Numbered from the stretch's first letter, positions 9,553-18,479 are shown. The stretch: DNA of 64,000 bases from Pseudomonas sp. N3-W (GCF_024970185.1 NZ_CP103965.1:1794001-1858000), one strand, 5' to 3'. Notes: generated by a model from the sequence alone, not told the origin. Numbers and translations are program-made.

Positions 9553-9765
9553 GTGCAGAGCAGGCTATTGATGAAGGAGTTGATGGAGGCAGGCTGGACG
9601 CTGGATCGGGTCACCGGCAGTCATCACATCTTCACCCATCGTTACAACCCGTACACGATTCCCGTCCCGCACCCGAAAAAGGATTTGCCGTTCGGGACGG
9701 TCAAGAGCATCAGGAGGCGCGCCGGGCTCTATTGCCCGCCGGCCAGTTACGCAGGAGATCCATAA
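9553..9765 (+). CDS. hicA: HicA family mRNA interferase toxin
   Basis: Toxin of a HicAB module that cleaves mRNA through a double-stranded-RNA-binding-like fold. The 70-residue product starts VQSRLLMKELMEAGWTLDRV. It holds the catalytic G-S-H motif (H24 in TGSHHIFTH) and the PVPHPKKDLPFGTVKSIRRRAGL tail typical of HicA. The start is GTG at 9553, six bases after a perfect AGGAGG; the open frame reaches further upstream but lacks such a site. Its stop overlaps the hicB ATG by one base. Confidence 0.9.
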   Translation: MQSRLLMKELMEAGWTLDRVTGSHHIFTHRYNPYTIPVPHPKKDLPFGTVKSIRRRAGLYCPPASYAGDP

Positions 9766-10169
9766 TGCAATACCCAATCTGTATCGAGTGGGGCGACGAG
9801 AACACTGCCATCGGTATTCAGATCCCCGATATTCCGGGTGCGGTAACCGCCGGGGATACCTTTGAAGACGCCTATAACGCGGCGGTCGAGATTGCCCACA
9901 TCATGCTGCAGGAAATGGCCGCTGGCGGGGAGTCGATCCCGATGCCGACATCCGCTGCCACTCACCGTGGCAACCCGGAGTTCGCCGAGATGGGCTGGGG
10001 GATGCTGGAGCTGGATATCTCGCCCTACATGGGCAAGACCGAGAAGGTCAACGTGACGTTGCCTGGCTATGTCATTCAGCGCATCGACCGCTATGTGCGG
10101 GAACACAACGTCAAAAGCCGCTCGTCCTTTCTGGCGGATGCGGCGATGGAGAAGCTGGTTCGGCATTGA
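9765..10169 (+). CDS. hicB: HicB family antitoxin
   Basis: Antitoxin that neutralises HicA and represses the operon. The 134-residue protein has the partial RNase H-like HicB fold at the N-terminus (YPICIEWGDENTAIGIQIPDIPGAVTAG). A ribbon-helix-helix DNA-binding segment lies at the C-terminus (EKVNVTLPGYVIQRIDRYVREH...SRSSFLADAA). The ATG at 9765 shares a base with the hicA stop and follows GGAG. Toxin-first order is normal for hicAB. Confidence 0.9.
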   Translation: MQYPICIEWGDENTAIGIQIPDIPGAVTAGDTFEDAYNAAVEIAHIMLQEMAAGGESIPMPTSAATHRGNPEFAEMGWGMLELDISPYMGKTEKVNVTLPGYVIQRIDRYVREHNVKSRSSFLADAAMEKLVRH

Positions 10170-10186
10170 GCCCGGGTCGCGCCGCA

Positions 10187-10231
10187 ATCGCGGGCAAACC
10201 TGTTGCTCCAGGAGCAAGGTTTACCCGCGAT
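10187..10231. terminator. REP-like hairpin between hicB and the MFS gene
   Basis: An inverted repeat with ATCGCGGGCAAACC on the left and its near-complement GGTTTACCCGCGAT on the right, around a GCTCC/GGAGC stem. It lies between two convergent genes and could act as a bidirectional terminator, although it has no U-tract. It resembles a short REP variant. Confidence 0.5.
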
Positions 10232-10243
10232 GACTTTAACGAT

Positions 10244-11452
10244 TCAAGCGGTCGCCAACGACGGTTTCTGCGAAGCGCTGATAAACCTAAACAGCGCCAA
10301 CAGCGGAAATGCACTGCCCACAATCACGATCCACAACCAGCCACCCTGTTCATACACCACGCTGGCTATCGATGAGCCGAACGCGCCGCCGATGAAGATG
10401 CTGGTCATGTACAGCGCATTCAAACGGCTGCGGCTTTTGGCGTCGAGGGCATAGACCGCACGCTGGCCGAGGACCATGTTCATCTGCACGCAGAAGTCGA
10501 GCACGACGCCGGTAACGGCCAGGCCAATGACGCTGTAGGCCGGGTGGATGAAGGCCGGCAGGAAGCTCAGGCTGGCGAACACCATGGCCAGCAGCGAGGC
10601 GACGCGGGTGTGACCGGCGTCGGCCAAACGGCCGCTGATGGGGGCGGCGATGGCGCCGATGGCACCGACCAGGGCAAAGATTGCGATCTGGGTCTGGCTC
10701 AGGCCGTGATTACGCGCCAGTTCCAGCGGCACGGCGGTCCAGAACAGACTGAAGGTGGCGAACATGCAGCCCTGGTAAAACGCCCGCTGACGCAGCACCG
10801 GTTGCTGGCGCAACAGGGTCCAGAGCGATCCCAGCAATTGGCCATAGGAGGCACTGTGGTCCGGCTGGCGCTTGGGCATGGTCAGCGCCAGTACAACGCT
10901 GATCGCTGCCATCAAACCTGCCGCAATGACAAACATTGCCCGCCAGCCAAAGTGGTCAGCCACCACGCTGGATACAGGACGGGCCAACAGAATACCCAGC
11001 AGCAAGCCGCCCATGATCCCGCCGACCACCCGGCCGCGAGATTCTTCTGGCGCCAGATGGGCGGCGAGGGGAATAAGGATCTGCACCGACACCGAACTGA
11101 AACCCACCAGCAACGAAACCAGCAGAAACACGTTTGGCTGATCGGTAAACGCTGCCGCCAGCAGACTGGCAATCGCCACCACGGTCGTGATGATCATCAG
11201 CTTGCGGTTTTCCAGCAGGTCGCCCAGCGGAACGAGGAAGAACAGCCCCAGTGCATAACCGATCTGGGTCAGCGATACGATGAAGCTGGCCATGGTGCTG
11301 GTCAGGCCGATATCCGGCGCGATGAGGCCAATGATCGGTTGCGCATAGTAGATGTTGGCAACGATGGCGCCGCAGCAGAAGGCGAACAGCAATACCATGC
11401 CGCGGGTCATTGTCGCGGTGCCGGAATGGGGCACCTGAGTTGCTGGGTTCAT
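10244..11452 (-). CDS. MFS transporter, substrate unknown
   Basis: A 402-residue major facilitator protein with 12 predicted helices. The loop-2 signature GDLLENRKLMI lies near residue 80. NIYYAQPIIGLIAPDIG in the first helix region is typical of a drug-exporter-like MFS subgroup with YgaY-like members. The length is normal. No neighbour suggests a substrate. It converges on hicAB and diverges from the DUF5666-like gene. Export of a small molecule is likely, but the substrate cannot be named. Confidence 0.8.
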   Translation of the reverse strand: MNPATQVPHSGTATMTRGMVLLFAFCCGAIVANIYYAQPIIGLIAPDIGLTSTMASFIVSLTQIGYALGLFFLVPLGDLLENRKLMIITTVVAIASLLAAAFTDQPNVFLLVSLLVGFSSVSVQILIPLAAHLAPEESRGRVVGGIMGGLLLGILLARPVSSVVADHFGWRAMFVIAAGLMAAISVVLALTMPKRQPDHSASYGQLLGSLWTLLRQQPVLRQRAFYQGCMFATFSLFWTAVPLELARNHGLSQTQIAIFALVGAIGAIAAPISGRLADAGHTRVASLLAMVFASLSFLPAFIHPAYSVIGLAVTGVVLDFCVQMNMVLGQRAVYALDAKSRSRLNALYMTSIFIGGAFGSSIASVVYEQGGWLWIVIVGSAFPLLALFRFISASQKPSLATA

Positions 11453-11689
11453 AACGTGTCTCGCTGAACAGAAGAAGAATGCGTGCAGGCTAAGGGCCGT
11501 GCCACAACGGCGGAAGAGGGATTGGAGTGATAGTCATCATTGCTTTGCGCGATGAATGACACCGGGGCTGTGCTGACTGCCGATGAACCTTGCGTTCGAA
11601 CGTTGAGGGAGGATGATACATTTACTTACATCCTGTTCGATAGCGTGCTTGTGCTCACTTCTCACGTTCCATCACCGGAAGGTACCTCC

Positions 11690-12307
11690 ATGAATGCAAT
11701 GTTCCGTCACCTGTCTGCCATCACCCTTGCTTCGTTGTTTATCACCGGTGTCGCCCAGGCCCAGGACGCGCCGGGCACGCGTATTGGCGTACGCGGCGAA
11801 ATCACCACCGTCAGTGCCGACGCCTTGAAAGTCCACACCTATAGCGGTAGCGATGTCACCGTCAACCTCACCAAGGACACCATGGTGCGTGCCGTGACTC
11901 TGGCCAACATCGAAGACATCAAGCCCGGCAGCTACATCGGCTCCGCGGCTATTCCCCAGGAAGATGGCACCCTCAAGGCGCTGGAAGTCCACGTCTTCCC
12001 ACCGGAACTGGCCGGCACTGGCGACGGCCATCGGCCTTTCGACCTGGGCAAGGGCAGCAGCATGACCAACGGCAGCGTCGGCGACCTGGTGGTGAGCAAT
12101 GGCCGCACCTTGACCGTCAACTACAAGGGTGGTCAGCAGAAAATCCTGGTGCCGGAAGACGTGCCCATCGTCAACCTGACGCCGGGTGATCGCAGTTTGC
12201 TGAAAGTGGGCGTGAAAATCGTCACCTTCGCCACCCAAGGGGCTGACGGCACGCTCACCGCCCAGTCGATTTCAGCCGGCAAGGATGGCGTGAAACCGCC
12301 GATGTGA
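11690..12307 (+). CDS. Periplasmic DUF5666-like protein
   Basis: A 205-residue protein with a clear signal peptide (residues 1-24, ending VAQAQ-D). Repeated beta-strand segments of the form GVRGEITTVSADALKVHT and VGDLVVSNGRTLTVNYKGG follow, a layout of OB-like repeats seen in DUF5666-type proteins. The ATG at 11690 gives the signal peptide; the frame is open 50 codons upstream but that stretch looks non-coding. No enzymatic motif is visible. It is monocistronic, followed by a REP pair. A role in metal or envelope handling is only a guess. Confidence 0.7.
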   Translation: MNAMFRHLSAITLASLFITGVAQAQDAPGTRIGVRGEITTVSADALKVHTYSGSDVTVNLTKDTMVRAVTLANIEDIKPGSYIGSAAIPQEDGTLKALEVHVFPPELAGTGDGHRPFDLGKGSSMTNGSVGDLVVSNGRTLTVNYKGGQQKILVPEDVPIVNLTPGDRSLLKVGVKIVTFATQGADGTLTAQSISAGKDGVKPPM

Positions 12308-12354
12308 TGGCGGCATGGGTTAAGCAAAGAATCATGTTTCGCTGAACATCTACT

Positions 12355-12439
12355 GTGGGAGCGAGCTTGCTCGCGATAGCGTCTGATCAGTCGACGCTGT
12401 TGAATGTCATGCCGTCATCGCGAGCAAGCTCGCTCCCAC
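12355..12439. repeat. REP pair (REPIN/BIME)
   Basis: GTGGGAGCGAGCTTGCTCGC at the left and the exact complement at the right, around a short centre with a GTCTGATC/GTCGACGC core. This is the same REP subtype that frames the RAYT gene at 23.4 kb. It lies between the DUF5666-like gene and sbp. Confidence 0.92.
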
Positions 12440-12495
12440 AGGTTGTTCACCTTGACTACCTGGCATTGGGCCAAATCCCCCTCGCACACTCGCGC

Positions 12496-12527
12496 AAAAA
12501 AAGGCGACCTCTTCAGGTCGCCTTTTT
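12496..12527. terminator. Rho-independent terminator, bidirectional
   Basis: A hairpin with arms AAGGCGACCT and AGGTCGCCTT around CTTC, with an A-run on the left and a T-run on the right. It lies 16 bases past the sbp stop and can terminate sbp (minus) as well as anything coming from the left. Confidence 0.85.
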
Positions 12528-12542
12528 CATTGCGCTCGGGTC

Positions 12543-13541
12543 TTACTGACCGCTGTAGATCTGATCAAAGATCCCGCCATCATTGAAGTGGGTCTTCTGC
12601 ACGGTGCGCCAGTCACCAAAGGTCTTCTCCACCGACAGGAAGTCGACTTTCGGGAAGCGATCGGTGTACTTGGCCAATACCGCCGGATCACGCGGGCGCA
12701 GGTAGTTGGCCGCGGCAATTTCCTGACCTTCTGGCGACCACAGGTACTTCAGGTATTCCTCGGCCACCGCGCGGGTGCCTTTCTTGTCGACGACTTTATC
12801 CACCACGCTTACGGGCGGCTCGGCCTCGGCGGAAACGCTCGGGTAGATCACTTCGAACTGGTCACGACCGAACTCGCGGGCAATCATTTCCGCTTCGTTT
12901 TCGAAGGTCACCAGCACGTCGCCAATCTGGTTGGTCATGAACGTCGTGGTGGCGGCACGGCCACCGGTATCCAGTACTGGCGCTTGCTTGAACAGTTTGC
13001 CTACGAATTCCTTGGCCTTGTTCTCGTCACCGCCGTTTTTCAGCACGTAGCCCCAGGCCGAGAGATAGGTGTAGCGGCCGTTACCCGACGTTTTCGGGTT
13101 CGGCACGATCACTTGCACGCCGTCCTTGAGCAGGTCGGGCCAGTCTTTCAGCGCTTTCGGGTTGCCTTTGCGGACGATGAATACCGTCGCCGAGGTGAAT
13201 GGCGCGCTGTTGTTCGGCAGACGCGTGACCCAGTTGTCCGGCACCAGCTTGCCGTTGTCCGCCAGGGCGTTGATGTCAGTGGCCATGTTCATGGTGATGA
13301 CGTCAGCCGGCAGGCCGTCGATGACCGAGCGCGCCTGTTTGCTGGAGCCGCCGAAGGACATCTGCAAGGTGATGTTTTCGTTGTGCTCGGCTTGCCAGTG
13401 TTTCTGGAACGCAGTGTTGTAGTCCTTGTAGAAGTCGCGCATCACGTCGTAGGACACGTTGAGCAGGGTCGGAGCGGCTTGAGCCATGCTCGCCAAGGTC
13501 AGGCCAGCGGCCAGAAGTGAGGCGCCAAAGAGTTTTTTCAC
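12543..13541 (-). CDS. sbp: Sulfate ABC transporter substrate-binding protein
   Basis: Periplasmic sulfate/thiosulfate-binding protein. The 332-residue product has a signal peptide ending MAQA-A near residue 22. The mature start (PTLLNVSYDVMRDFYKDYN) and the segments FGGSSKQARSVIDGLPADVITMN and NPKTSGNGRYTYLSAWGY are hallmarks of Sbp/CysP. The permease and ATPase genes (cysTWA) are absent here, so it is an orphan binding protein that must dock with a transporter encoded elsewhere. Sulfur-starvation control is typical of the family; no site for it is recognisable in this sequence. Confidence 0.93.
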   Translation of the reverse strand: MKKLFGASLLAAGLTLASMAQAAPTLLNVSYDVMRDFYKDYNTAFQKHWQAEHNENITLQMSFGGSSKQARSVIDGLPADVITMNMATDINALADNGKLVPDNWVTRLPNNSAPFTSATVFIVRKGNPKALKDWPDLLKDGVQVIVPNPKTSGNGRYTYLSAWGYVLKNGGDENKAKEFVGKLFKQAPVLDTGGRAATTTFMTNQIGDVLVTFENEAEMIAREFGRDQFEVIYPSVSAEAEPPVSVVDKVVDKKGTRAVAEEYLKYLWSPEGQEIAAANYLRPRDPAVLAKYTDRFPKVDFLSVEKTFGDWRTVQKTHFNDGGIFDQIYSGQ

Positions 13542-13577
13542 TGCGCATTCCTTGTTTTATAAAATGTTCGAAACCTT

Positions 13578-13610
13578 GCAGGAGCTGCCGCAGCCCGCGG
13601 CAGCTCCTGC
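13578..13610. repeat. Perfect inverted repeat upstream of sbp
   Basis: Fourteen-base arms, GCAGGAGCTGCCGC and its exact complement, flank AGCCC. It lies 37 bases upstream of the sbp start, between sbp and the divergent-side channel gene. It resembles a second type of pseudomonad REP rather than an operator. A leader hairpin or terminator for the K+ channel transcript is possible. Confidence 0.6.
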
Positions 13611-13694
13611 GTGATATCCGTCAGTAGTGGGGCAATTTGCCAGCAACTATAAACGGGGCACGCATAGTCGCTTAAAGATTAAAAAGCTCTGTGC

Positions 13695-14519
13695 TTATTC
13701 CATTTTCTTGAACAGCGCATTGCCACATCGAGAGCAGAACGCGGCACTCGGTTCATGGCTGCCTTTGTTGCACACCGGGCAGTCGTGTTGCTGCTGTTCG
13801 CCGCGCATCGCGCTGGCCAGTTCTGCGGTGAAAATCCCGGTCGGGACGGCGATGATCGAGTAACCGGTGATCATCACCATCGATGAGATGATTTGCCCCA
13901 GCACCGTCTTCGGCACGATGTCGCCGTAGCCGACGGTGGTCAGCGTGACGATAGCCCAGTAAATGCCTTTGGGGATGCTGGTAAAGCCATGCTCGGGGCC
14001 TTCGACCACGTACATCAGCGTGCCGAACACAGTCACCAGCGTGCAGACGCCGAGCAGGAACACGAGGATTTTCTGCTTGCTGCCACGCAGGGCATCGAGC
14101 AGGTAGTGGGCCTGTTTCAGGTAGGGGCTGAGCTTGAGGACCCGGAAGATGCGCAGCATCCGGATGATACGGATGATCAGCAGGTACTGCGCGTCGCTGT
14201 AATACAGCGCGAGGATGCCGGGCACGATGGCCAGCAAATCCACCAGCCCATAAAAGCTGAAGGCGTAACGCAGCGGCCTGGGCGAGCAGTACAGACGCAG
14301 GATGTACTCGCCCAGAAAGATGACCGTGAACCCCCACTCGATGTACGCCAGCACGTCGGCGTAGTTCTGGTGAACCGCGTCGATGCTGTCGAGGACCACG
14401 GTCACCAGGCTGGCGAGGATGATCACCAACAAGGTGCTGTCAAAGCGCCGGCCAGCCACGGTGTCAGTCTGGAATATCATCACGTACAGGCGATGGCGCC
14501 ACGTGTTGTTGCCGTTCAT
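13695..14519 (-). CDS. Voltage-gated K+ channel with C-terminal zinc ribbon
   Basis: A 274-residue ion channel. Residues 117-129 form an S4 voltage sensor, with arginine or lysine at every third position (RIIRMLRIFRVLK). The pore signature TVGYGD is at 195-200, so it is potassium selective. The cytoplasmic tail carries four cysteines in two CxxC pairs (C247/C250 and C262/C265), a zinc-ribbon arrangement. Six membrane helices fit the Kv plan. The physiological role is unknown. The gene stands alone between sbp and the urea transporter. Confidence 0.87.
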   Translation of the reverse strand: MNGNNTWRHRLYVMIFQTDTVAGRRFDSTLLVIILASLVTVVLDSIDAVHQNYADVLAYIEWGFTVIFLGEYILRLYCSPRPLRYAFSFYGLVDLLAIVPGILALYYSDAQYLLIIRIIRMLRIFRVLKLSPYLKQAHYLLDALRGSKQKILVFLLGVCTLVTVFGTLMYVVEGPEHGFTSIPKGIYWAIVTLTTVGYGDIVPKTVLGQIISSMVMITGYSIIAVPTGIFTAELASAMRGEQQQHDCPVCNKGSHEPSAAFCSRCGNALFKKME

Positions 14520-14541
14520 TCAAATCGCCCTGGGCAAGAAA

Positions 14542-15456
14542 TCAGCGCAGCCTAGGGTGATTCTCCACGGTTTTGCAAGGTTCATTGGCGCTTGGCGCCG
14601 GACGCGATAGACGAAATCCCGCACCCACCAGCCAACTGGCGAGGATGAACGGCGCGGTCAGTGTGGCCAGGCCCATGGCCGCAAACAGCGGCATCAGCAC
14701 GACGGCCAACACCATACCCGCCAACGGCAGCCACGCTTGACGCCGTTGTTGGCTGAGGGCGAGGGCAGCCAGCACGGGGTTGTAGCCACTCAGGCCGAGC
14801 AAGGCGCTGGCAGTATCGTGATGCAGCAGTGCAAAACCCAGGCCGGCGACCGAGCCGGACAACGCCCAGAAAAAAGCCCGGCGATTGGCGATCAACAAAC
14901 CGACGGCGATCAAGGCGCCCGCCAATGGATGCCCCAGAAACATCACTTGGCCCAGCCCCTTGAGCGGGGCGACGAGCAGGTTGAGGGTGTCCATTTCAAC
15001 CGGCGGCGCAGGCGCGTGGGGCGCGGCGAACGCCAGCAGCAACCAGCCGAGCCCGACGAAGGGCGCGGTGTAGGCGGGCAGGTAATAAGGGTGGCTGGCG
15101 CGTTTGAGCCATTGCTGAGTGAGCATCGCACTCAGGCCGCCCGCGGCGATGATCAACGGCGGCAGCAGCGCCGACCAGGGAAAATACAGGCTCAGCAGCA
15201 GACCGAGCAAAACCCCGTTGTAGCTGAACAGCCCGGCTTGTCGATCGGCCTTGGCATAACCGCGTCGTTGCGCGGTGAGCAGGCCGGCGACAGCGCCCAG
15301 CAGTGCGCCGCCGAGCAACGTCGGCGCGGTAAAAAGAATGGCTAAAAGGCACAGCAGACCGAACAGCGGATGGCGCTGGAGGAAGATCTGGCTGAAGCCG
15401 TTGAGCAGGGCAGTCGCCCAATCGGGGCAGTGGGTGTTGAAGTGGTTGGCAGGCAT
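14542..15456 (-). CDS. Urea transporter (UT family)
   Basis: A 304-residue membrane protein of the urea channel family. Typical segments are the N-terminal LLNGFSQIFLQRHPLFGLL, then LFSYNGVLLGLLL, with a matching second half FLGHPLAGALIAVG...LSGYNPVLAALAL that reflects the internal duplication of this fold. About ten helices are predicted. It should allow passive urea uptake. Its neighbour, the glyoxylate carboligase block, would use the other product of allantoin breakdown, which fits purine nitrogen salvage. Confidence 0.85.
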   Translation of the reverse strand: MPANHFNTHCPDWATALLNGFSQIFLQRHPLFGLLCLLAILFTAPTLLGGALLGAVAGLLTAQRRGYAKADRQAGLFSYNGVLLGLLLSLYFPWSALLPPLIIAAGGLSAMLTQQWLKRASHPYYLPAYTAPFVGLGWLLLAFAAPHAPAPPVEMDTLNLLVAPLKGLGQVMFLGHPLAGALIAVGLLIANRRAFFWALSGSVAGLGFALLHHDTASALLGLSGYNPVLAALALSQQRRQAWLPLAGMVLAVVLMPLFAAMGLATLTAPFILASWLVGAGFRLSRPAPSANEPCKTVENHPRLR

Positions 15457-15502
15457 GATGAAGTCTGGGGGCAGAGGAAAATCAACGGTCTTGCATAAAT
15501 CC

Positions 15503-15633
15503 TGTGGCGAGGGAGCTTGCTCCCGCTGGGCCGCGAAGCGGCCTCAAATCGGCGAATGCGGTCTTTCTATTGGACCGTCATGCCAAAGCGACGACTGCTT
15601 CGCAGCCGAGCGGCAGCAAGCTCCCTCGCCACA
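15503..15633. repeat. REP pair of the TGTGGCGAGGGAGC subtype
   Basis: TGTGGCGAGGGAGCTTGCTC at the left and the complementary GCAAGCTCCCTCGCCACA at the right, with a partly palindromic centre (GCCGCGAAGCGGC). This subtype differs in sequence from the GTGGGAGC units elsewhere in the window. It lies between the urea transporter and pyk, just past the pyk stop. Confidence 0.88.
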
Positions 15634-15644
15634 GGGGGCGTTCG

Positions 15645-17060
15645 CTAGATCAACGTCTCGATACGCAGGGAATTGGTCGACCCAGGCTGCCCGAACGGCA
15701 CTCCCGCCGTAATCAGCAACGTATCTCCGCGCTGCGCCATGCCCTGGGCCTGCGCAATCTCCAGCGCCGTCGAGCACACCTCATCCACCTGCCGCAGCCG
15801 GTCATTGACCACCGAATGCACGCCCCACGCCACGCTCAGGCGGCGCGCGGTTTGCAGGTTCGGCGTCAGGTTGAGGATCGGCACCGTCGGCCGTTCCCGA
15901 GCCGCGCGCAGGCTGGAGGCGCCGGATTCGCTGTAGTTCACCAGCACGGCCACCGGCAACACGTTGCTGATGCGACGAATCGCGCAACTGATCGCATCGG
16001 ACATGGTCGCCTCGGCTTTCGGCCGGCTCACGTCCAGTTGGGTCTGATAATCCGGACCGTTTTCCACCTGGCGAATGATCTTGCTCATCATCTGCACGGC
16101 TTCCAGCGGGTATTCGCCGGACGCGGTTTCAGCCGACAGCATCACCGCGTCAGCCCCTTCGGCCACCGCATTGGCGACGTCAGTCACTTCGGCGCGGGTC
16201 GGCGCCGGCGAGAAGCGCATCGATTCGAGCATCTGCGTCGCCACCACCACCGGTTTGCCCAGTTCGCGGCAGGTGCTGATGATGTTCTTCTGGATCTGCG
16301 GCACGCTCTCGGCCGGGACTTCCACGCCCAGATCACCGCGAGCGACCATGATCGCATCACTCAATTCGGCGATTTCCCGCAGGTGCGTCACCGCCGACGG
16401 CTTCTCGATTTTCGCCATCAGGAACGCCTTGTCGCCGATCAACACGCGGGCCTCGCGAATGTCTTCCGGACGCTGCACGAACGACAGCGCCACCCAGTCC
16501 ACGCCCAGCTCCAGGCCGAAGCTCAAGTCACGACGATCCTTGGCGGTCAGCGGGCTCAGGTCCAGCACCGCTTGCGGCACGTTCACGCCTTTGCGGTCCG
16601 ACAACTCGCCGCCATTGAGCACGGTGGTGTCGATGGCGTCGGCGTATTTGCTGACCACACGCAGGCGCAGCTTGCCGTCGTCCAGCAGCAGGTCCATGCC
16701 AGGTTCGAGGGCGGCGATGATTTCCGGGTGCGGCAGGTTGACCCGGCGTTGGTCGCCCGGCGTGGCATCCAGGTCCAGGCGCAAGGCCTGACCGCGATGC
16801 AGTTGCACCTTGCCGTCGACGAATTTGCCGACCCGCAGTTTCGGCCCTTGCAGGTCCATCAAAATGCCCAGCGGGTAATTCAGCTGACGCTCGACTTCAC
16901 GAATCCACTGGTAGCGCTTGGCGTGATCGGCGTGGTCGCCGTGGCTGAAATTCAGCCGGAAGATGTTGACCCCGGCCTCGACCAGCTCGCGGATGTCATC
17001 GATCCCGTCGGTGGCCGGGCCGAGGGTGGCGAGGATTTTGACCTTTTTGTCAGGCGTCAT
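15645..17060 (-). CDS. pyk: Pyruvate kinase
   Basis: Converts phosphoenolpyruvate and ADP to pyruvate and ATP. The 471-residue protein starts KVKILATLGPATD. It holds the substrate- and metal-binding segments NIFRLNFSHGDHADH, MDLQGPKLRVG, the catalytic-lysine region FLMAKIEKPSAV and MVARGDLGVEVP, and it ends with the allosteric C-domain. It overlaps the end of ttuD by 11 bases and is last in the glyoxylate/glycerate gene block, where it completes the path from glycerate to pyruvate. It is the pykF-like copy found in this context in pseudomonads. Confidence 0.93.
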   Translation of the reverse strand: MTPDKKVKILATLGPATDGIDDIRELVEAGVNIFRLNFSHGDHADHAKRYQWIREVERQLNYPLGILMDLQGPKLRVGKFVDGKVQLHRGQALRLDLDATPGDQRRVNLPHPEIIAALEPGMDLLLDDGKLRLRVVSKYADAIDTTVLNGGELSDRKGVNVPQAVLDLSPLTAKDRRDLSFGLELGVDWVALSFVQRPEDIREARVLIGDKAFLMAKIEKPSAVTHLREIAELSDAIMVARGDLGVEVPAESVPQIQKNIISTCRELGKPVVVATQMLESMRFSPAPTRAEVTDVANAVAEGADAVMLSAETASGEYPLEAVQMMSKIIRQVENGPDYQTQLDVSRPKAEATMSDAISCAIRRISNVLPVAVLVNYSESGASSLRAARERPTVPILNLTPNLQTARRLSVAWGVHSVVNDRLRQVDEVCSTALEIAQAQGMAQRGDTLLITAGVPFGQPGSTNSLRIETLI

Positions 17061-18330
17061 GGTGTGTGCTCTCGAGAATCAGGATGGCGCGAAAATCGTT
17101 GACGTTGGTGCGGGTCGGCTCGGTGACGATCAGCGCATCGAGCGCCTCGAAATAGCCGTAGCCGTTGTTGTTATCCAGCTCATCGCTGGCGCTCAGACCG
17201 AGCGCGGCGGCGCGGGCGTAGCTGGTCGGGGTCATGATCGCGCCGGCGTTGTCTTCGGAGCCGTCGATGCCGTCGGTGTCACCGGCCAGGGCGTAGACGC
17301 CGGGCAGGCCCTTGAGGCTGTCGGTGAGGCTCAGCAGGAACTCGGCGTTGCGTCCGCCACGGCCATTGCCGCGCACGGTGACCGTGGTTTCGCCGCCGGA
17401 CAAAATCACGCACGGCGCCGCCAGTGGCTGGCCGTGCTGCACGATCTGCCGGGCGATACCGGCGTGGACTTTCGCCACTTCCCGGGATTCGCCTTCCAGG
17501 TCGCCGAGGATCAGCGGACTGAAACCGGCCTGACGGCATTTCACCGCTGCCGCTTCGAGCGATTGCTGCGGGCGGGCGATCAACTGGAAATGACTGCGGG
17601 CCAGGCTTGGATCGCCGGGTTTGACGGTTTCCGATTCGGGGCTTTGCAGCCAGGTACGCACCGAGGCCGGGACCTCGATGCTGTAGCGTTTGAGAATCGC
17701 CAGCGCTTCGGCGGATGTACTCGGGTCGGCCACGGTGGGGCCGGAGGCGATGACCGTGGCGAGGTCGCCCGGCACATCGGAAATCGCGTAGGTATAAACA
17801 GTGGCAGGCCAGCAGGCCTTGCCGAGACGGCCGCCCTTGATCGCCGAGAGGTGCTTGCGCACGCAATTCATCTCGCCGATGGTGGCGCCGGATTTGAGCA
17901 GGGCCTTGTTGATCGACTGCTTGTCGGCGAGGGTGATGCCCGGTGCCGGCAGGGCGAGCAGCGCCGACCCGCCGCCAGACAGCAGGAAAATCACGCGGTC
18001 GTCTTCGGTCAGGTTGCTGACCCGTTCCAGCACGCGTTTGGCCACCGCCAGACCGGCCGCGTCCGGCACCGGGTGTGCGGCTTCGACCACTTCGATTTTT
18101 TCGCACGGGGCGCCGTGGCCGTAACGAGTGACGACCAGGCCAGAGACTTCACCCTGCCAGCAGCGCTCGACCACTTGGGCCATGGCGGCGGCGGCCTTGC
18201 CAGCACCGATGACGATCACTCGACCGCTGCGGTCTTTCGGTAAATGGGCTTCGAGGACTTGCTGCGGATGGGCCGCGTCGATGGCTGTGGCAAACAGCTC
18301 GCGCAGCAGTTGTTGCGGATCGACCGACAT
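17050..18330 (-). CDS. ttuD: Glycerate 2-kinase / hydroxypyruvate reductase TtuD (MOFRL family)
   Basis: A 426-residue protein of the DUF4147/MOFRL glycerate kinase family, often annotated as hydroxypyruvate reductase TtuD. Visible family segments are VIGAGKAAAAMAQVVE near residue 40, FLLSGGGSALLALPAPGI near 115 and the C-terminal MOFRL-type region with GGRNAEFLLSL. In context it would phosphorylate glycerate made by GlxR, feeding lower glycolysis and Pyk. I favour the kinase activity from the fold; the reductase label is historical. A REP pair separates it from glxR. Confidence 0.87.
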   Translation of the reverse strand: MSVDPQQLLRELFATAIDAAHPQQVLEAHLPKDRSGRVIVIGAGKAAAAMAQVVERCWQGEVSGLVVTRYGHGAPCEKIEVVEAAHPVPDAAGLAVAKRVLERVSNLTEDDRVIFLLSGGGSALLALPAPGITLADKQSINKALLKSGATIGEMNCVRKHLSAIKGGRLGKACWPATVYTYAISDVPGDLATVIASGPTVADPSTSAEALAILKRYSIEVPASVRTWLQSPESETVKPGDPSLARSHFQLIARPQQSLEAAAVKCRQAGFSPLILGDLEGESREVAKVHAGIARQIVQHGQPLAAPCVILSGGETTVTVRGNGRGGRNAEFLLSLTDSLKGLPGVYALAGDTDGIDGSEDNAGAIMTPTSYARAAALGLSASDELDNNNGYGYFEALDALIVTEPTRTNVNDFRAILILESTHHDA

Positions 18331-18394
18331 GGCGGGCTCCCGGGAGTTCTTGTTATTGGGATAGAGCGATGACCTATGGACAAACTCGGTCCTT

Positions 18395-18479
18395 GTGGGA
18401 GCTGGCTTGCCTGCGATGGCATCGCCTCGGTCTTCCTGAAAGACCGCGTCGCCTGAATCGCAGGCAAGCCAGCTCCCAC
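18395..18479. repeat. REP pair between ttuD and glxR
   Basis: GTGGGAGCTGGCTTGCCTGC at the left with its complement at the right; the centre also pairs (GGCATCGCCTCGG with nearby GCGTCGCC). This is the 'ctggcttgcctgcg' subtype also used in the large array at 47 kb. It lies inside what should be one operon. Confidence 0.92.

Noticed and set aside
7642..10169. Genomic island or prophage remnant around the toxin-antitoxin genes
   Set aside because: No integrase, phage gene, tRNA or attachment-like direct repeat is visible; only a presence/absence comparison could show transfer.
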